From: Aphelocoma coerulescens | Taxonomy: Eukaryota > Chordata > Aves > Passeriformes > Corvidae | Direction: 5' to 3' | DNA length: 64,000 nt | Assembly (NCBI RefSeq): GCF_041296385.1 | Contig: NW_027183960.1 | Coordinates: forward strand, 1,969,001-2,033,000 | Shown here: positions 52,245-64,000 of the stretch, piece by piece | How positions within the stretch are numbered: the first letter of the stretch is position 1 | How the letters are laid out: the number at the start of each line of letters is the position of its first letter | Program-made: the position numbers and the translations under genes | The notes under the pieces: generated by a model | Told to the model about the DNA's origin: nothing | Seen by the model: the letters and a program-made list of their open reading frames with translations, nothing else | The model's database searches: none

Positions 52245-55200
52245 GGAAATCATGGGCTCTATTTTTGGGGGGATAAATACCATCTGGAGCCTTTGATAAC
52301 TTTAAAAGTAGGCCCCGAAGAGGAAGTATTGGAATTTATAGTTGACACTGGGGCAGAAAAGACTTGTGTGATGAATATTCCAAAAGGGAGTAATGATATG
52401 GTAAAAGTAACAGGAGCAAAGGGGGAAGGATTTAAGGTCTCTGTCATTAAAGATGTGGTTATTGAAGGGGAAACAAAAATAGGGATAGGGGATGCTTTGT
52501 TAGCTCCTGAGGCTGGCAGCAATTTATTGGGAAGGGATTTACAAATCCAACTGGGGATTGGAGTCATACCAGAAGAAGGGAAAATGACGGCCAAAGTGTT
52601 TAAACTTAGCCAAGAAGATGAAAGCAAAATTAACAGAGAGGTTTGGGCTAGGGAAGGGAATAGGGGTGGACTAGATCTTGACCCCATAAGGGTCACAATT
52701 GAAAAAGAAGAAGGTCCCATTTGTGTACATCAGTACCCTATATCTTTAGAAGGGAGAAAAGGCTTAAAACCAGTGATAGAAGAATTAATAAAGGATGGGA
52801 CACTAGAACCTTGTAAATCCCCTCATAATAGCCCTATTCTCCCAGTAAAGAAATCTGATGGAAATTATAAATTAGTGCAAGATTTAAGAGAAGTAAACAA
52901 AAGAACACGGGCCTGCTACCCTATGGTTCCTAATCCCTGCACTCTTTTAAGCAAAATTCCACCTCAACATCAGTGGTTTAGTGTGGTAGATCTTAAAAAT
53001 GCCTTTTGGGCCTGCCCACTGGCAGAGGAAAGCCGAAATATTTTTGCCTTTGAATGGGAAGATCCAAACACAGGGAAAAAGAACCAGTTGAGGTGGACTA
53101 AACTGCCACAGGGCTATTGTGAGGCCCCAAATTTATTTGGGCAAGCCTTGGGAGAAATACTACAAACCTTCCCCACTCCCCCAGGAATACAATTTATCCA
53201 ATATGGAGATGACCTTCTAATATCAGGAGAAGATGAAATGAAAGTTAAAGGAGCTACCATAAAGCTTCTAAATTTTCTTGGGAAAAAGGGACTAAAGGCA
53301 TCAAAAAGGAAATTACAGTTTGTGGAATCAGAAGTAAAATATCTCGGCCACCTGATAAGCAAAGGTAGCTGACAACTAAGTCCTGAAACAATTACAGGGA
53401 TTTTATCCCTCCCTCCTCCCTCTTCAAAAAAGGAGGTTAGGAGACTGCTGGGGCTACTGGGATATTGCAGATTATGGATTGAAAGATATACACAAGCAGT
53501 AAAATTTTTATATGAAAAATTAACAGGGGGAGACAATATACAATGGACCAAAGATGATGATGATAATAAATTAGAAAAACTGAAGTTGAAACTAGCCTCG
53601 GTACCAGCCCTAAGCTTACCCTCACTAGAAAAACCCTTTCATTTATATGTGAATGCAGAAAATGGAGTAGCTCATGGTGTATTAGTCCGGGAATGGGGAG
53701 GGGTGAGAAGACCAATAGCTTATTTAGCTAAACTATTGGACCCAGTAAGCCGTGGCTGGCCAGTATGCATTCAAGCCATAGCAGCTACCGCTATTTTGGT
53801 GGAGGAGAGCCGTAAGCTCACCTTTGGAAGTAAACTGATTGTATACACACCCCATGCGGTCCGAAATGTGCTAAATCAAAAAGCTGAAAAATGGTTAACA
53901 GACTCCAGGCTATTAAAATATGAAGCAATTCTGATTGACAGTAATGATCTAACTATAGAAGCAAGCAAAAGCCTCAATCCGGCCCAATTCCTGTATGGAG
54001 AACCAAAAGATGACCTGGCACATGATTGCTTAGAAATTACTCAATACCAAACAAAAGTTCGAGAAGATCTAGCTGAACAAGCCCTCTTAGAAGAGGAAAG
54101 AATATATGTGGATGGTTCATCCAGATGCTTGCAAGGAAAAAGAATGTCAAGATATGCCTTAGTCGATGGGATAAATATGCAGGCCATCGAAAAAGGAAAA
54201 CTACCTTCAAATTGGTCGGCGCAGTCTTGTGAATTATACGCTCTAAAGAGAGCACTGGAGCATTTAGCACACAAAAAGGGGACCGTCTATACTGATTCAA
54301 AGTACATACCTTTGGAAAGATCTGGGAAGAAAGGGGTTTACTAAATTCAAAGGGGAAAGAACTGATACATGAAGGCCTGATTTCAGAAGTGTTGGAAGCA
54401 TTAAAATTGCCTGAAGAAATAGCCGTAGTGCATATCAAAGGACACCAAGAAGGGATGACCCCAGAAATAAGAGGGAATAACCTAGCAGACCAAGAAGCCA
54501 AAGATGCAGCAGAAAATGGGACTGAACCAATTCTGTTAATCCTGACCCCAGAAAGGGGAGAATTGGAAATCCCCAAATTTAGTAAAGAAGAAGAAAAAGA
54601 ATTATTTAAGATAGGGGGAGAACAAGATCAATCTGGAAAACGGAAACTTCCTGATGGGAGACAGTTACTTAATAAGCCACTCACTAAGAGAATATTAGAA
54701 GATATGCATCAAAAAACTCATTGGGGTACTCAAGCTAGCTTGTGTGATCATTTTCTAAAAAATTATGGGTGTATTGGAATCTTTGGGGTAGCAAAACAAA
54801 TAACTGGGAACTGTAGAACTTGCCAAAGAGTGACTAGGAAAATAATGAGAAAAACAACATTAGGAGGCCGTGAGTTAGCTCTGCGACCATTCCAAAGTAT
54901 CCAAGTAGATTTCACTAAACTTCCTCAAATACAGAGATGGAAGTTCCTATTAGTAATAGCAGACCACCTAACTTGTTGGGTAGAAGCAGTTCCTGCTACT
55001 AGAGCTACAGCTAACATAGTATGCAAAACCCTTCTGGAACAAATTATTCCCAGATATGGAATGGTTAATAAAATAAACTCAGATAGAAGAACACATTTTA
55101 CATCCAAAGTCTTACAACAAATAACTCAAGCCTTGGGAATAAAATGGGAATTACATACCCCCTGGCACCCACAAAGTTCAGGCCAAGTAGAAAGAGTGAA

Positions 55201-55754
55201 CCAGACTTTGAAAAAAACTTTAACAAAATTAATGATTGAAACTCAAATGTCATGGGTAAAATGCTTACCTTTGGCTCTGTTGAGAGGCCGAACACAGCCC
55301 AGGTCAGACCTGGGAGTGTCTCCTTATGAGATGATGTTCGGATTACCCTTCCTTACTGCTCAACATGAAACAGCCACTTATGAAGTAGGAGAAGTAAGTG
55401 TCAAAAAATATGTCACCGCAATTGCCAGAACACTTGAAAATTTGCGGCTGAAAGGAATGATCCCTCAAACCACAGCTTTGGAGTTCAAAATTCATAATAT
55501 CCATTCAGGGGAATGGGTACTAGTAAAAACATGGAAAGAACAATCTTTGACTCCACAATGGGAGGGTCCTTTTCAGGTACTGCTGATGACTGAGGCCGCA
55601 ATCCAGACCAAGGAACGAGGGTAGATCCATGCCAGCAGAATCAAAGGACCTGTAAAAGAACCTGAAGAGTGGACTGTAATATCCAAACCAGGTGATACCA
55701 AATTGATTCTTAAACGGAGACCAGGTGGCAATGAGCTAGAACAATCTAAATAAT
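52245..55754 (+). pseudogene. pol: ERV-A' pro-pol (same lesions)
   Basis: Copy of 13,039-16,548. TGA at 53,370, RNase H deletion/frameshift at about 54,306, TAG at 55,622. The protease, YGDD and DDE texts are unchanged. Confidence 0.92.
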
Positions 55755-56330
55755 CCAAGGGATATGCAAAGAATCACACCTAACTGAGAAGTAAAAGCCA
55801 AATTTATATCAGTGGCCCCTGGACAAATTCTGGGACATCGTGGAGAAGAATATTCTCACTTCAAACAGGAAGGGTTGGGACTGGATCAAACAGGGAACTC
55901 TCATGTCCTGATTCTAGCCTGTGATTTGTATTAAGAAGGGGGAGAATCACAACTTCCATCAGTGCCACATCATATACCCTGTTTGAATCATTCTAACACG
56001 GGGCATGCCAACCACGTCAAATATAAGTAATTAATCTAGAGGGAAATTGGCATTTCACACCGTCGACACCCTAGTTGTAAAGGGTGTCAAGCACAAAATC
56101 AACCCCCTATCCAGACAAAATCATAAGCAACAAAAGCAATAACTTTGCTCTGCAGATGGGAATTACTAGTGCCTGTTGAATGGGAAACACCTAAGATACG
56201 ATAAGATACTACAGTTAAAAAGGTGCCAAAAGAAATTTGCCTAAAAGCTACAAAGGAAGTGACAAGGAAATAGAGGGCAAGACCGGGTCGGCCACTGTAC
56301 TCGCCACCGAGAAGATCCAATACACCTGCT
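55755..56330 (+). pseudogene. ERV-A' decayed frame between pol and env
   Basis: Copy of 16,549-17,124 with the same stops. Confidence 0.45.
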
Positions 56331-58209
56331 ATGGGTTGCAACCTCATAGGCAAGGGAGGTGGGAGTATAAGCCATGCCGGACCTCTGTTATTCCTTCTTT
56401 TGTCACTTCTCCTGGTCCCTTTTGGGACACCGGCAAGACCATGTTACAAATGCTATCGAAAGCTCTACATGGAAAGACACCGGGGCTTCTTTCTTATTAC
56501 TCATACCCATACCAACAGTCACTGTTATGACTCATCCAAATTAGGTATTTGCATGCATAAAGGAGAAAAATATTGGATTACAGAAAATTTAGGAACAAGT
56601 GGAAACAGACTAAGAAGCAATTGTCCAAAAGGAGAAAAATAGATTTGCTCCACAGCTGCCACCAGGGGAACAGTCCAAGATTTGGTAAAAGAGCAAGTGG
56701 TAAGTAAAGATACAAAGCCAGCACAGCAACCTCGCCCTATATTCACCTCACCACGCCAGGACCTGTATGCAAAGCTCAAACAACAAAGAGGAAAAAACCC
56801 CAAGGTTAGGAAAAAACCTGTTTGTGGAATTGGGGGAGAGGATAGGTAAAGAACTTAACATAACCAACTGTTGGGTCTGTGGAGGAGCTTTAATGACAGA
56901 AGAATGGCCACGGAAAGGTAGCAGCGTAGGCCCGGTAGAACTCCTTAAATGGAACCGGACAAATATAAGAGGGGGGAACCGACCTGAGGGGTGGATTTTA
57001 AGTTCAACAGTGATAGGGGAAGAATGCCTCTGGCGAACTGGGATAAACTTTCTTAATGAAGTAGGAAACACTCCCTGTAAAAGCTATAAAGTGAGTAACA
57101 AAACTTCAAGGTGGTGGGTCCCAGAAAAACCAACTTGGTATTGAGCCCAGAAAAAAGGAAAAGACTGTGTATATGATCATGAAGTTGGACTCTTTCAGTG
57201 TAATGACACGAGGAAAAATCCTTATTTTGGAATCCCAGAAATAGCCAAATTTGGGGAGAATATAAATCAACAAGAAGGTGATTATTGGAAAGCACCAGAT
57301 GGCTTCTTTTGGATATGTGGGAAAAGGGCATCCCCAAGACTCCCTTCACATTGGAAAGGGAGTTGTACACTAAGAATCATTCAACCAGGGTTTTTCCTTT
57401 TCCCAGAACCAGTGGGAGATCAATTAGGTATACCTCTCTATGAAGACTTCAAAAGAAAGAAAAGAGATTTAATTGGAGGATTCCAAAAATGGAAAGATGA
57501 GGAATGGCCCCCTGAACGAATATTAGAAACAGATGGGCCAGCTACCTAAGCACAAGATGGAAGTTGGGGATATCAGACCCCAATTTACATGCTGAATCGT
57601 ATCATCAGACTCCAAGCTCTTGTAGAAATCATAACCAATGAAACAGCTGGGGCTATGGAATTAATAGTCAGCCAGCAACGCCAAACCAGAGCTGCAATAC
57701 ATCAAAATAGGCTGGCTTTAGACTATTTACTGGCCGAAGAAGGCGGTGTGTGCAGGAAGTTCAATACATCGGACTGTTGTTTAAAAATTGATGACAATGG
57801 GGATGCCGTTCTAGATATGGCCAACCAAATCAGAAAAATAGCCCATGTACCAGTCCAAAAATGGGAATCAATGATGTCTGCTAACTGGTGGGATGGCATA
57901 TTGGGGAAAGAATGGTGGAAGAAGCTAGGTTTCTTCCTCTTATGTGCTACAGCTAGTCTAATATTTCTCCCTTGCTTGATCCCCTGCTTTATTCGGCTAA
58001 TCACCAGCATAGTTCAAGGCATGCAAGTTGTGGCAATGCCTACTGACCCAAAGTTGGCTATGTCTGGAACAGCACAAAAAATTATGGTATTAAAAAGACA
58101 AAGTGATACAAAAGACCCTCTTGAAGAAGCCAAATTGATCTGTGAAAAGAACGAACAGACATTAGAAGCCAAGCAAAAAGAATTATTGCTCAAGCCAAAT
58201 GATTTATAA
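56331..58209 (+). pseudogene. env: ERV-A' env (same lesions, one extra codon)
   Basis: Copy of 17,125-19,000. The text CGAATATTAGAAACA replaces CGAATAGAAACA, one codon more, between the furin site and the TAA. TM tail differences include KQKE for KKKE and CFIR for RFIR. Confidence 0.92.
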
Positions 58210-58226
58210 AATAGAAAAGGGGGGAT

Positions 58227-58884
58227 TGTTATAAACATATATTATATTAGCTTCTCGCAAAGTATAAAGTAGATATTATATAACGTTAGAAATGCTTTCT
58301 GCTGTGTGGATGTAGTTTTCTCTCTTTTTAGCAAGAATGTTAGCAAGTGTGAGCACGTAAGATAACCTCCAAACGAACAGAGGATGAGGCCCGAAAAGCT
58401 GCTAATCAACACTTTGTCTAGGGAGCAAAAGGGCCCAAAGGCTACTCCGCCCGGAGAACGGGCGGCCAGGAGAGTCCGGGAGATTTTATCACCACTCTGC
58501 CCGGAGAGACGAAGAGGCCCAAAGCTGCAATCAGCCCTGACTGTCTGGAGAATTAAGAAATCCACCCTACCATCGACTCTTGCCTAGCGGGCCCAACCCC
58601 AAGAATCAAGAGAAATAAAACCACAAGGCAGAAGACTAGGCACGCTCTAAAAAGGCGGAACCAAGGAGTGGCCATGCAGAACAGCTCCAGGAAAAGTTTT
58701 AATATGAATAAAGAACAGACAGTAAAAACGGTATAAAAAGGACTGACCTCTGGCATCAGGTGTGCTCTTGGCAGAGCGCCAAGGCAACTGGCTGTTACCC
58801 CGTTGCTTTATTTGATGTGTCTCTTATTGTCTTTATATTAAACCCCTTTAAATTCTCACAGGAGAGTGAACTTCGTTTTTCACA
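58227..58884 (+). repeat. ERV-A' 3' LTR
   Basis: Same as 19,018-19,675; followed by the same altered GAGA target copy. Confidence 0.93.
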
Positions 58885-58898
58885 GAGAGAAGTTGTTC

Positions 58899-59819
58899 CC
58901 CCTGACAGCTAAGCTCCAACTACGGTGTCGCTTATGTCCTTCCCAGGACGGGCGGGAAAACGCCTCGGCGCAGCGCAGCGCTGGCCGGGAGCGGCCGGCA
59001 CGGCACCGAGCGCGCTCCCCACTCCCTCCCGCCCGCGCCGCTGCGGAGACCCCGGGTTCGCCGGAATCGGCCACATGCTGCACGGAGGGCAGCGCGGCAA
59101 AGGCGGCCTCCCCTCGTCGCCCGGGGAAGGCCGGCCTCGGATCCCCGCTCTCTCCACCGGCACGGGCAGTGCCAGCAGCCTCTCGCTGTGGTCGCCGCTG
59201 GCCGAAAGCCTCGCCGCGCACCGCCCGGCCGGCCCCGCCGCTCCGCGGGGTCACACGGCACCTGCCGTGGGCGGCCGCCGAGCGACAGGAAGCAGAAGCG
59301 CTCACCGCCGCGCCGCTCGCCGCCCCGCCCGGGCGCTCCTCTCCTCGCGCTACCACGATGGCGCCGGCCCGCCCCGCCTTCCCCGTCGCCTGCGGCGCAA
59401 CGCGGCTGCTCCGAGCCACGCAGCACGCGTGCGGCCGGGCCCTGCCGAGCTGCCGGCGGAGCCGGGGCACAGCACGGGCGGGAGAGCTTCCGGCGAGGCT
59501 GGGCGGGCGGCGAGCGCGGCCGAGCGTGAGCGCGCCAGGCGGGCGGCGGGCGGCGGCGTGATGGAGAGCTAGATGGAGGCGGCAGCACCGCGCGGCATAA
59601 AATAGCTGATCGTCCGGCAGCCGCCCGCTCCGCAGCCCCTCGGCTGCTGTCGAGAAGGGCCCCGGCCCTGGCCGCGGGCAGCCCTGGCGGGGCAGGGGAG
59701 CACTGCGGGCAGCCCCGGGGCCGCGCAGCCGTCTGCAACGCGCGGTGGGAGCCGCTGGGAACTATTTTACACGTCCCGGGGGGCTGGAGAGGAGCACGGA
59801 GACCACGCGGCAGGTCGCT
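58899..59819. promoter_or_regulatory. CpG island, L' arm
   Basis: Copy of 19,690-20,610, next to the ERV-A' 3' LTR. The TATA-like element is at 59,597-59,604 (+). Confidence 0.75.
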
Positions 59820-59861
59820 GCCGTTAGGGAAAATTAATCCACGATGCCTGAGGTTTATATC

Positions 59862-62800
59862 CGAAAAGGAGACAGAGGAGTCCTGCAACATTCTTCGACT
59901 ACAGGGAGAGTCCATGGGGCTTTTCCCATGGCGTCTGTCAAACGGTTGCGGGATGCAGCCCCCTTTTGATGCCAAGTTCCCGGCCACAGCACCCTCTTCC
60001 TTTTCCCCACTGGCTGAGGTATTCGGGAGATACAGACTTCCGGAACTGCCTACTCTATGCGCCCCCCTCTAATATGCACCCCCCTCTTGGCATCGAGAAG
60101 AAAGAAAAGAACCCCATTCCTAATGCTCTTAAGTCTTTGTTGCCTTGCTCTAGGTTCAGGAATTTAACACGGCCTTGATTAATCAACAGTCTCTGATGAT
60201 TAGTAACAGTTCTAGAGAACTCCTAGTTTCTTCTGTTACTTCACTAGCCATAACTTCCTAGCCTTGTCTACAGGCCGATTCACACGGTCTCTTTGTAAAG
60301 ACTCATCCATCTCATTCCTTTTAATCCCTCCTCTTTTTATTTGCTCTGTATTTGTCTTTACAAACCTTAATTACCATGGATTTAATTTTTTCTTCTGGAG
60401 TCTTCTTGGGTTTTGCTATTATTTGCAGTGACATCCTTTTCTGTCCTTTTGTAGTCATTTCTGGATCAGGTAGGCATGGCTGCTAGCGGCATCCCCTTGA
60501 GCACCTGCTGAAAGAGCTGCAGCCAGCATGGTGTCACGCATGGTAAAAAGATGAGAATTGCGATAGCATATAAGAGGAGAAATCGTATTCATTTAGCCCA
60601 TAGCTGGCCAGTTAACTATGAAAATATGTCCCATTCCCATCCTTTCAACATTTGGACAGGTCCACGAGCTGACGTTATTTCCTTTGTTATTTGTTTGACC
60701 ACTTTTCCGCTGTCATCTGCTTGCAAACAGCAGCTCGAGTCATTTAATTTCCCACAAACTCCTCCTTCTTCTGCCAACAGATAATCTAATACCATCCAAT
60801 GTTGAAATACCGCTTTCCTCATTTAAGTGGGTTGCTCAGCAAAAAGGTCAAGCGCTGTGGCTGGCTGGTTGGTAATTATTTCCGAGACAGCTTGTAACCT
60901 AATTATCTCCTTCAAATGATAAATGGGTTCCCAGGCATCTGGGATTAATTCCTTAGGTTTCCAAGGGGCTGGTCCATCGTGTTGGGTAACTTGTTCTGTT
61001 GGCCGTTCATCATTTCCCCGTTTTGGGGTGCTCCCTCCAGCCAGGGCTGCATCAGCTGACTGCTTTTCTCTAATTAAATCATCACAGATTTTGATTCCTA
61101 AGCGATTTCCCAGAACTTGTAGTAGCAAAAAGAACAACAGTCTACTAAATATACCATATCCCTGACCAGTTTGGAGGTAACCTGAGCTAAGCATGTTGGC
61201 CACAAATCCAATACTGTCCTTTCAAAGCCCGTGTTCCATTAGCAAAGGAACCTACCCATGGTCATCAATTGGTGGCTCAAAATACAGCAGGATTCCCGGG
61301 CCTAACGGTCCTCCAACAAGAGTTGCCCCACCATAAGGGTCCCAGCATTTGCATTTCCAAGCTCCCACACAGGGTTCCCACCTACATTTACATCTGCAAG
61401 CTGCTTGGTTGGATTTGGAGCAGAACTCACTAAAAGGCTTTGAGTTCCAATCCGGTGTGGCCATTCCCACTGATAATCACAAACAACATGTCTTCTACTT
61501 GTGGAATTTTTGTGGGGACTGCTCAAAAACAGGTGGTCAAAAAACCCCCTTGTCCCTCCCCATTGCTTTACAGGCTTCCAAATATTTTTGGTAAGTGTGA
61601 TAAGAACGCCTTACGCAGCTACTGTTAGTGAGCCGAACAGGTATTTGATTGCATTTGCCTTGATATTTGGAACAATTGGAAGGAGGGCAATTGGGGGTCC
61701 AAACCCAGTTGTTCAAGCCCAGAGGGAAAGTCAATTGACAATTGCCTTTTCCTACATAGACACGCCCTATCCTATTAGGCAATAAGTGCCTGTTGGAGAA
61801 GAATGAAGTGGCCGTGAACTTCCTTCTTTGGCCCCAAATCCCATCCCACTGTGGGCCCTCACATTGACCCACCATTTAGGTTCAGCTGGGCTAGCCAACT
61901 ATGGCCACTCTTCAGATCCTCCTGGCCTTCCACAGAGCCAGCAATTGCTAAGGTTAAAAACTTTTGCTACTTCTTCTCCTAAGGCTGCAAATTGATTCTC
62001 CCACTCCTGGCCTAAACTCAGCTGACCATATCAAAGTAGAATTAGTAAGGAAAATGTTTTAATAGTGTCATCTAATTAGCTAGTCTAATTTTCCCGTTGT
62101 CTTCTGCAGCACCTGTGGCAATTGAAGACACAGAAACCACTTAACGTAACAAAATGGCCACAAGTATTAGCCCCCAAGTGAGTGGAGATTCTAGAGGAGG
62201 GATGCCTTTACAGTCTATTTCAGCAGACGGTCTGAAGGTAGGACTGCGGGGCTTCTTCCGATGTCGAAGCACTGCCTACTGCTCCGGCCCACTCCTGCAG
62301 AGTGTCAGTCACGGCCTCCCGGCCTTCTCCTCCAGCTGAGATGTGCAAATCTCCGAGGCTTCAGAGACCTTGACCCGAGAGTGACGGGTTCACCTGTGTT
62401 CAGCTTACTTGACGGCTGTTTTCTGTCGTCAGTGACACTTGGAATGGGCCACGCCATTTCACCAGCACTGGCGCTTCTTTCTACTCCTTAATTAGGACTC
62501 AATCTCCTGGTTGGATGTTAAAAGCAGCAAAGTCCAAAGGCCGGGCTTGCGCCAGCTGAGTTTCCTGTTGAAGGGGTTTCACAAGAAGCAGGATCCTGGC
62601 CACAGATGGTTTTAAAAATGCATCACTTGCCTCTACCCCCCCCCCCACTGGGTGGAGACTTACCAGGAGGGCAATTGCAAACAACGATTGAAAGGGAGAT
62701 AACTGAATCTCTCTTCTGGGTTGGGCCCTCATTCTCACCAAAGCCAATGTCCAAAGCCCTACCCATGGCATCTTGGTTTCTATTACCAGCTTCAAAAGGT

Positions 62801-63969
62801 GTTTATTTCTCTCTTCATTGTTTTCTACCCGAGCCGAGCTCTGGGGGTGCCAGGGCCTATGGAGGTTCCATTGTGTTCCTAAAGAAGCCAAAACCCCTTG
62901 AAGGATCTTTCCTGCAAAATGAGTTCCCCTATCTGAATCTATTGCTTCTACAATGCTGTATCTTGGAATGATTTGTTCCAAAAATGCCTTAAGAACAGAT
63001 CCTGTCATTACTGAAGTAGTTGGAAATACTTCTGGCCACCTTGCTAGCTGACATACGATTACCAGAAGATATTAAGCCTTGCCACTTGGGGCATCTCCGG
63101 AAAATCCACCTGGCATCTTTGGAAGGGCCATGCAGCCCAAGGCCTCCCTCCTCTAGCAAGTTACTTTGTAACTTGGCTGTTGGCTTTAGCACAGATCAAG
63201 CAACCTTCAACAGCTCCTTTTGCCAGTCTAAAAAGACCCCCAGCAACATACATCATGAGATAGGCTTCTGCCAATCCTCAGGAAGTGCAAGAACTCTCTT
63301 AATGGAGTTGCTTTAATATTGGTAGGGCCAAAGGTTCTGGTATCTCTTGTTTGCCATCCCTTGGAAACCAATTCTTGCCTTTTTTCTCTGCCACACGACT
63401 TTTAACTGTATGTCAAACTGCTGTGGTAGAAAAGACAGCTTCCTGGGCAGTGATGGAGTCACGGGGAGCAAAGGGGGCATCTTGGAGAGTTCTGGCAGAA
63501 GTGTGGCTTTCTGAGTTTCTTCATCCACCAAAAAGGAGACAGAGGAGTCCTGTAACATTCTTCAACTCCAGGGAGAGGCCATGGGGCTTTTGCCATGGAG
63601 TCTCTCAAATGATTGCGGGAAGCAGCCCCCTTCTGATGTTAAGTTCCTGGCAACAGCACCCTCTGAGGTACTCGGGAATTACAGACTTCCGGAACTGCCT
63701 ACTCTACGCCCCCCTCTAATATGCAGTCCCCTTTTGGAATGGAAAAGGAAGAAAACCAAACTATTCCTAATGCTGGGAAGTCTTTGCTGCCTTGCTCTAG
63801 GTTCAGGAATTTAGCAGGGCCTTGGCTGAGCAACAGTCTCTGTTGATTAGTAACAGTTTCTAGAACGAATACTTTCTTCTGTTACTTCCCCCCCTGTAAA
63901 TTCCTAGCCTTGTCTAAGGAGAGATTCACACGGTCTCTTTGTAAAGACACATCTATCTTACTCCTTTCA
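59862..63969 (-). mobile_element. ERV-B provirus, L' arm copy
   Basis: Reverse-strand copy: 3' LTR U3 59,862-60,323, env remnant 60,466-62,020, integrase remnant 62,495-63,200, truncated 5' LTR 63,529-63,969. Unlike the first L arm, the C-run near 62,635 is longer and the integrase frame is 169 codons. The 60,775 region matches the R arm (CCAACAG), where L has CCTACAG. Confidence 0.88.
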
Positions 63970-64000
63970 CTCCCACACCTTCCTTGCGGTGGAACGGCTC

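Larger units (their letters stand above)
48793..58884 (+). mobile_element. ERV-A', second copy of the provirus
   Basis: Same insertion point and flanks as ERV-A, so it is a copy made by duplication and not a second integration. Differences: 4-bp shorter 5' LTR, a 3-bp longer env, and scattered substitutions (for example 50,901-50,903 in the proline-rich gag segment and 52,446 V to I in the protease region). All inactivating lesions of the first copy are shared. Confidence 0.95.
39211..64000. repeat. 39.2-kb tandem amplicon unit, copy 2 (cut by window end)
   Basis: Second copy, starting at the same point inside the right arm and running to the equivalent of about 24,785. Examples of single-base differences from copy 1 are 1,676 (A to G), 2,188 (C to T), 2,709 (G to A), 5,046 (C to T) and 6,715 (G to T). 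Identity is well above 99% by eye; I did not count every site. The real small differences argue against an assembly that simply repeated one read path. Confidence 0.97.
58885..64000. repeat. Left palindrome arm, inner part (L', cut by window end)
   Basis: Copy of 19,676 to about 24,785 with the L-type private deletion. It ends inside the region before the CA microsatellite. Confidence 0.93.

Noticed and set aside
1..64000. Tandem duplication as an assembly error
   Set aside because: The two units differ by real substitutions and indels (4 bp in an LTR, 3 bp in env, homopolymer and 2-bp changes), which a duplicated contig path would not have. A read-level check is still the decisive test.
1..64000. 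Known multi-copy W genes such as HINTW
   Set aside because: I looked for HIT-domain text and the other familiar W gametologues in all frames by eye and found none. Short exons could still be missed.

Overview
The window is vertebrate genomic DNA, not bacterial. It has no operons, no tRNA or rRNA genes and no complete host gene that I can recognise. It consists of endogenous retroviruses (ERVs), CpG islands, complex satellite DNA and short exon-like segments. The retroviral types (a gammaretrovirus-like provirus with a CWVC/CWLC plus C-x7-CC envelope, and a betaretrovirus/ERVK-like remnant), the GC-rich islands and the tandem-plus-palindrome structure together suggest a bird. An ampliconic, repeat-rich, low-recombining chromosome such as the W is likely; a germline-restricted chromosome is a possible alternative. 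The taxon and chromosome are inference.

The main feature is a 39,210-bp tandem unit. Positions 1-24.79 kb recur at 39,211-64,000 with only scattered substitutions and a few indels of 2-5 bp. Each unit reads: outer spacer S2 (3,321-8,873), left arm L (8,874-9,582 plus 19,676-28,400, split by provirus ERV-A at 9,583-19,675), central block C (28,401-33,047) and right arm R (33,048-42,530). R is the inverted copy of L. The window holds the end of one R arm (1-3,320), one full unit (3,321-42,530), then S2' (42,531-48,083), L' outer (48,084-48,792), ERV-A' (48,793-58,884) and part of L' inner (58,885-64,000).

Each arm holds, from its S2 side inward: about 0.7 kb of plain sequence, a CpG island of about 0.95 kb, an internally deleted provirus (ERV-B, about 4.1 kb, two partial LTRs, integrase and env remnants), a CA/TG microsatellite, a CCTTG/CAAGG-rich satellite that reverses strand halfway, and CpG-containing sequence that runs into the satellite of block C. 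Block C carries a repeat of about 1.2-1.45 kb, two copies on one strand and three on the other, meeting at about 30,228.

S2 is the only part that is single-copy within a unit. It has a short open reading frame and several exon-like segments with good splice sites on the + strand, the direction in which the R-arm CpG island faces. Its far end holds a minus-strand betaretroviral remnant (ERV-C).

The order of events can be read from the sequence. ERV-B is in both arms, so it is older than the inverted duplication. ERV-A is only in L arms, and the R arms keep the empty target site (a 4-bp duplication, GAGG/GAGA, flanks ERV-A), so it came later. L arms share private changes with each other rather than with R arms, and both ERV-A copies share the same stops, so the 39-kb tandem duplication is the latest step. 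All retroviral genes here are broken.
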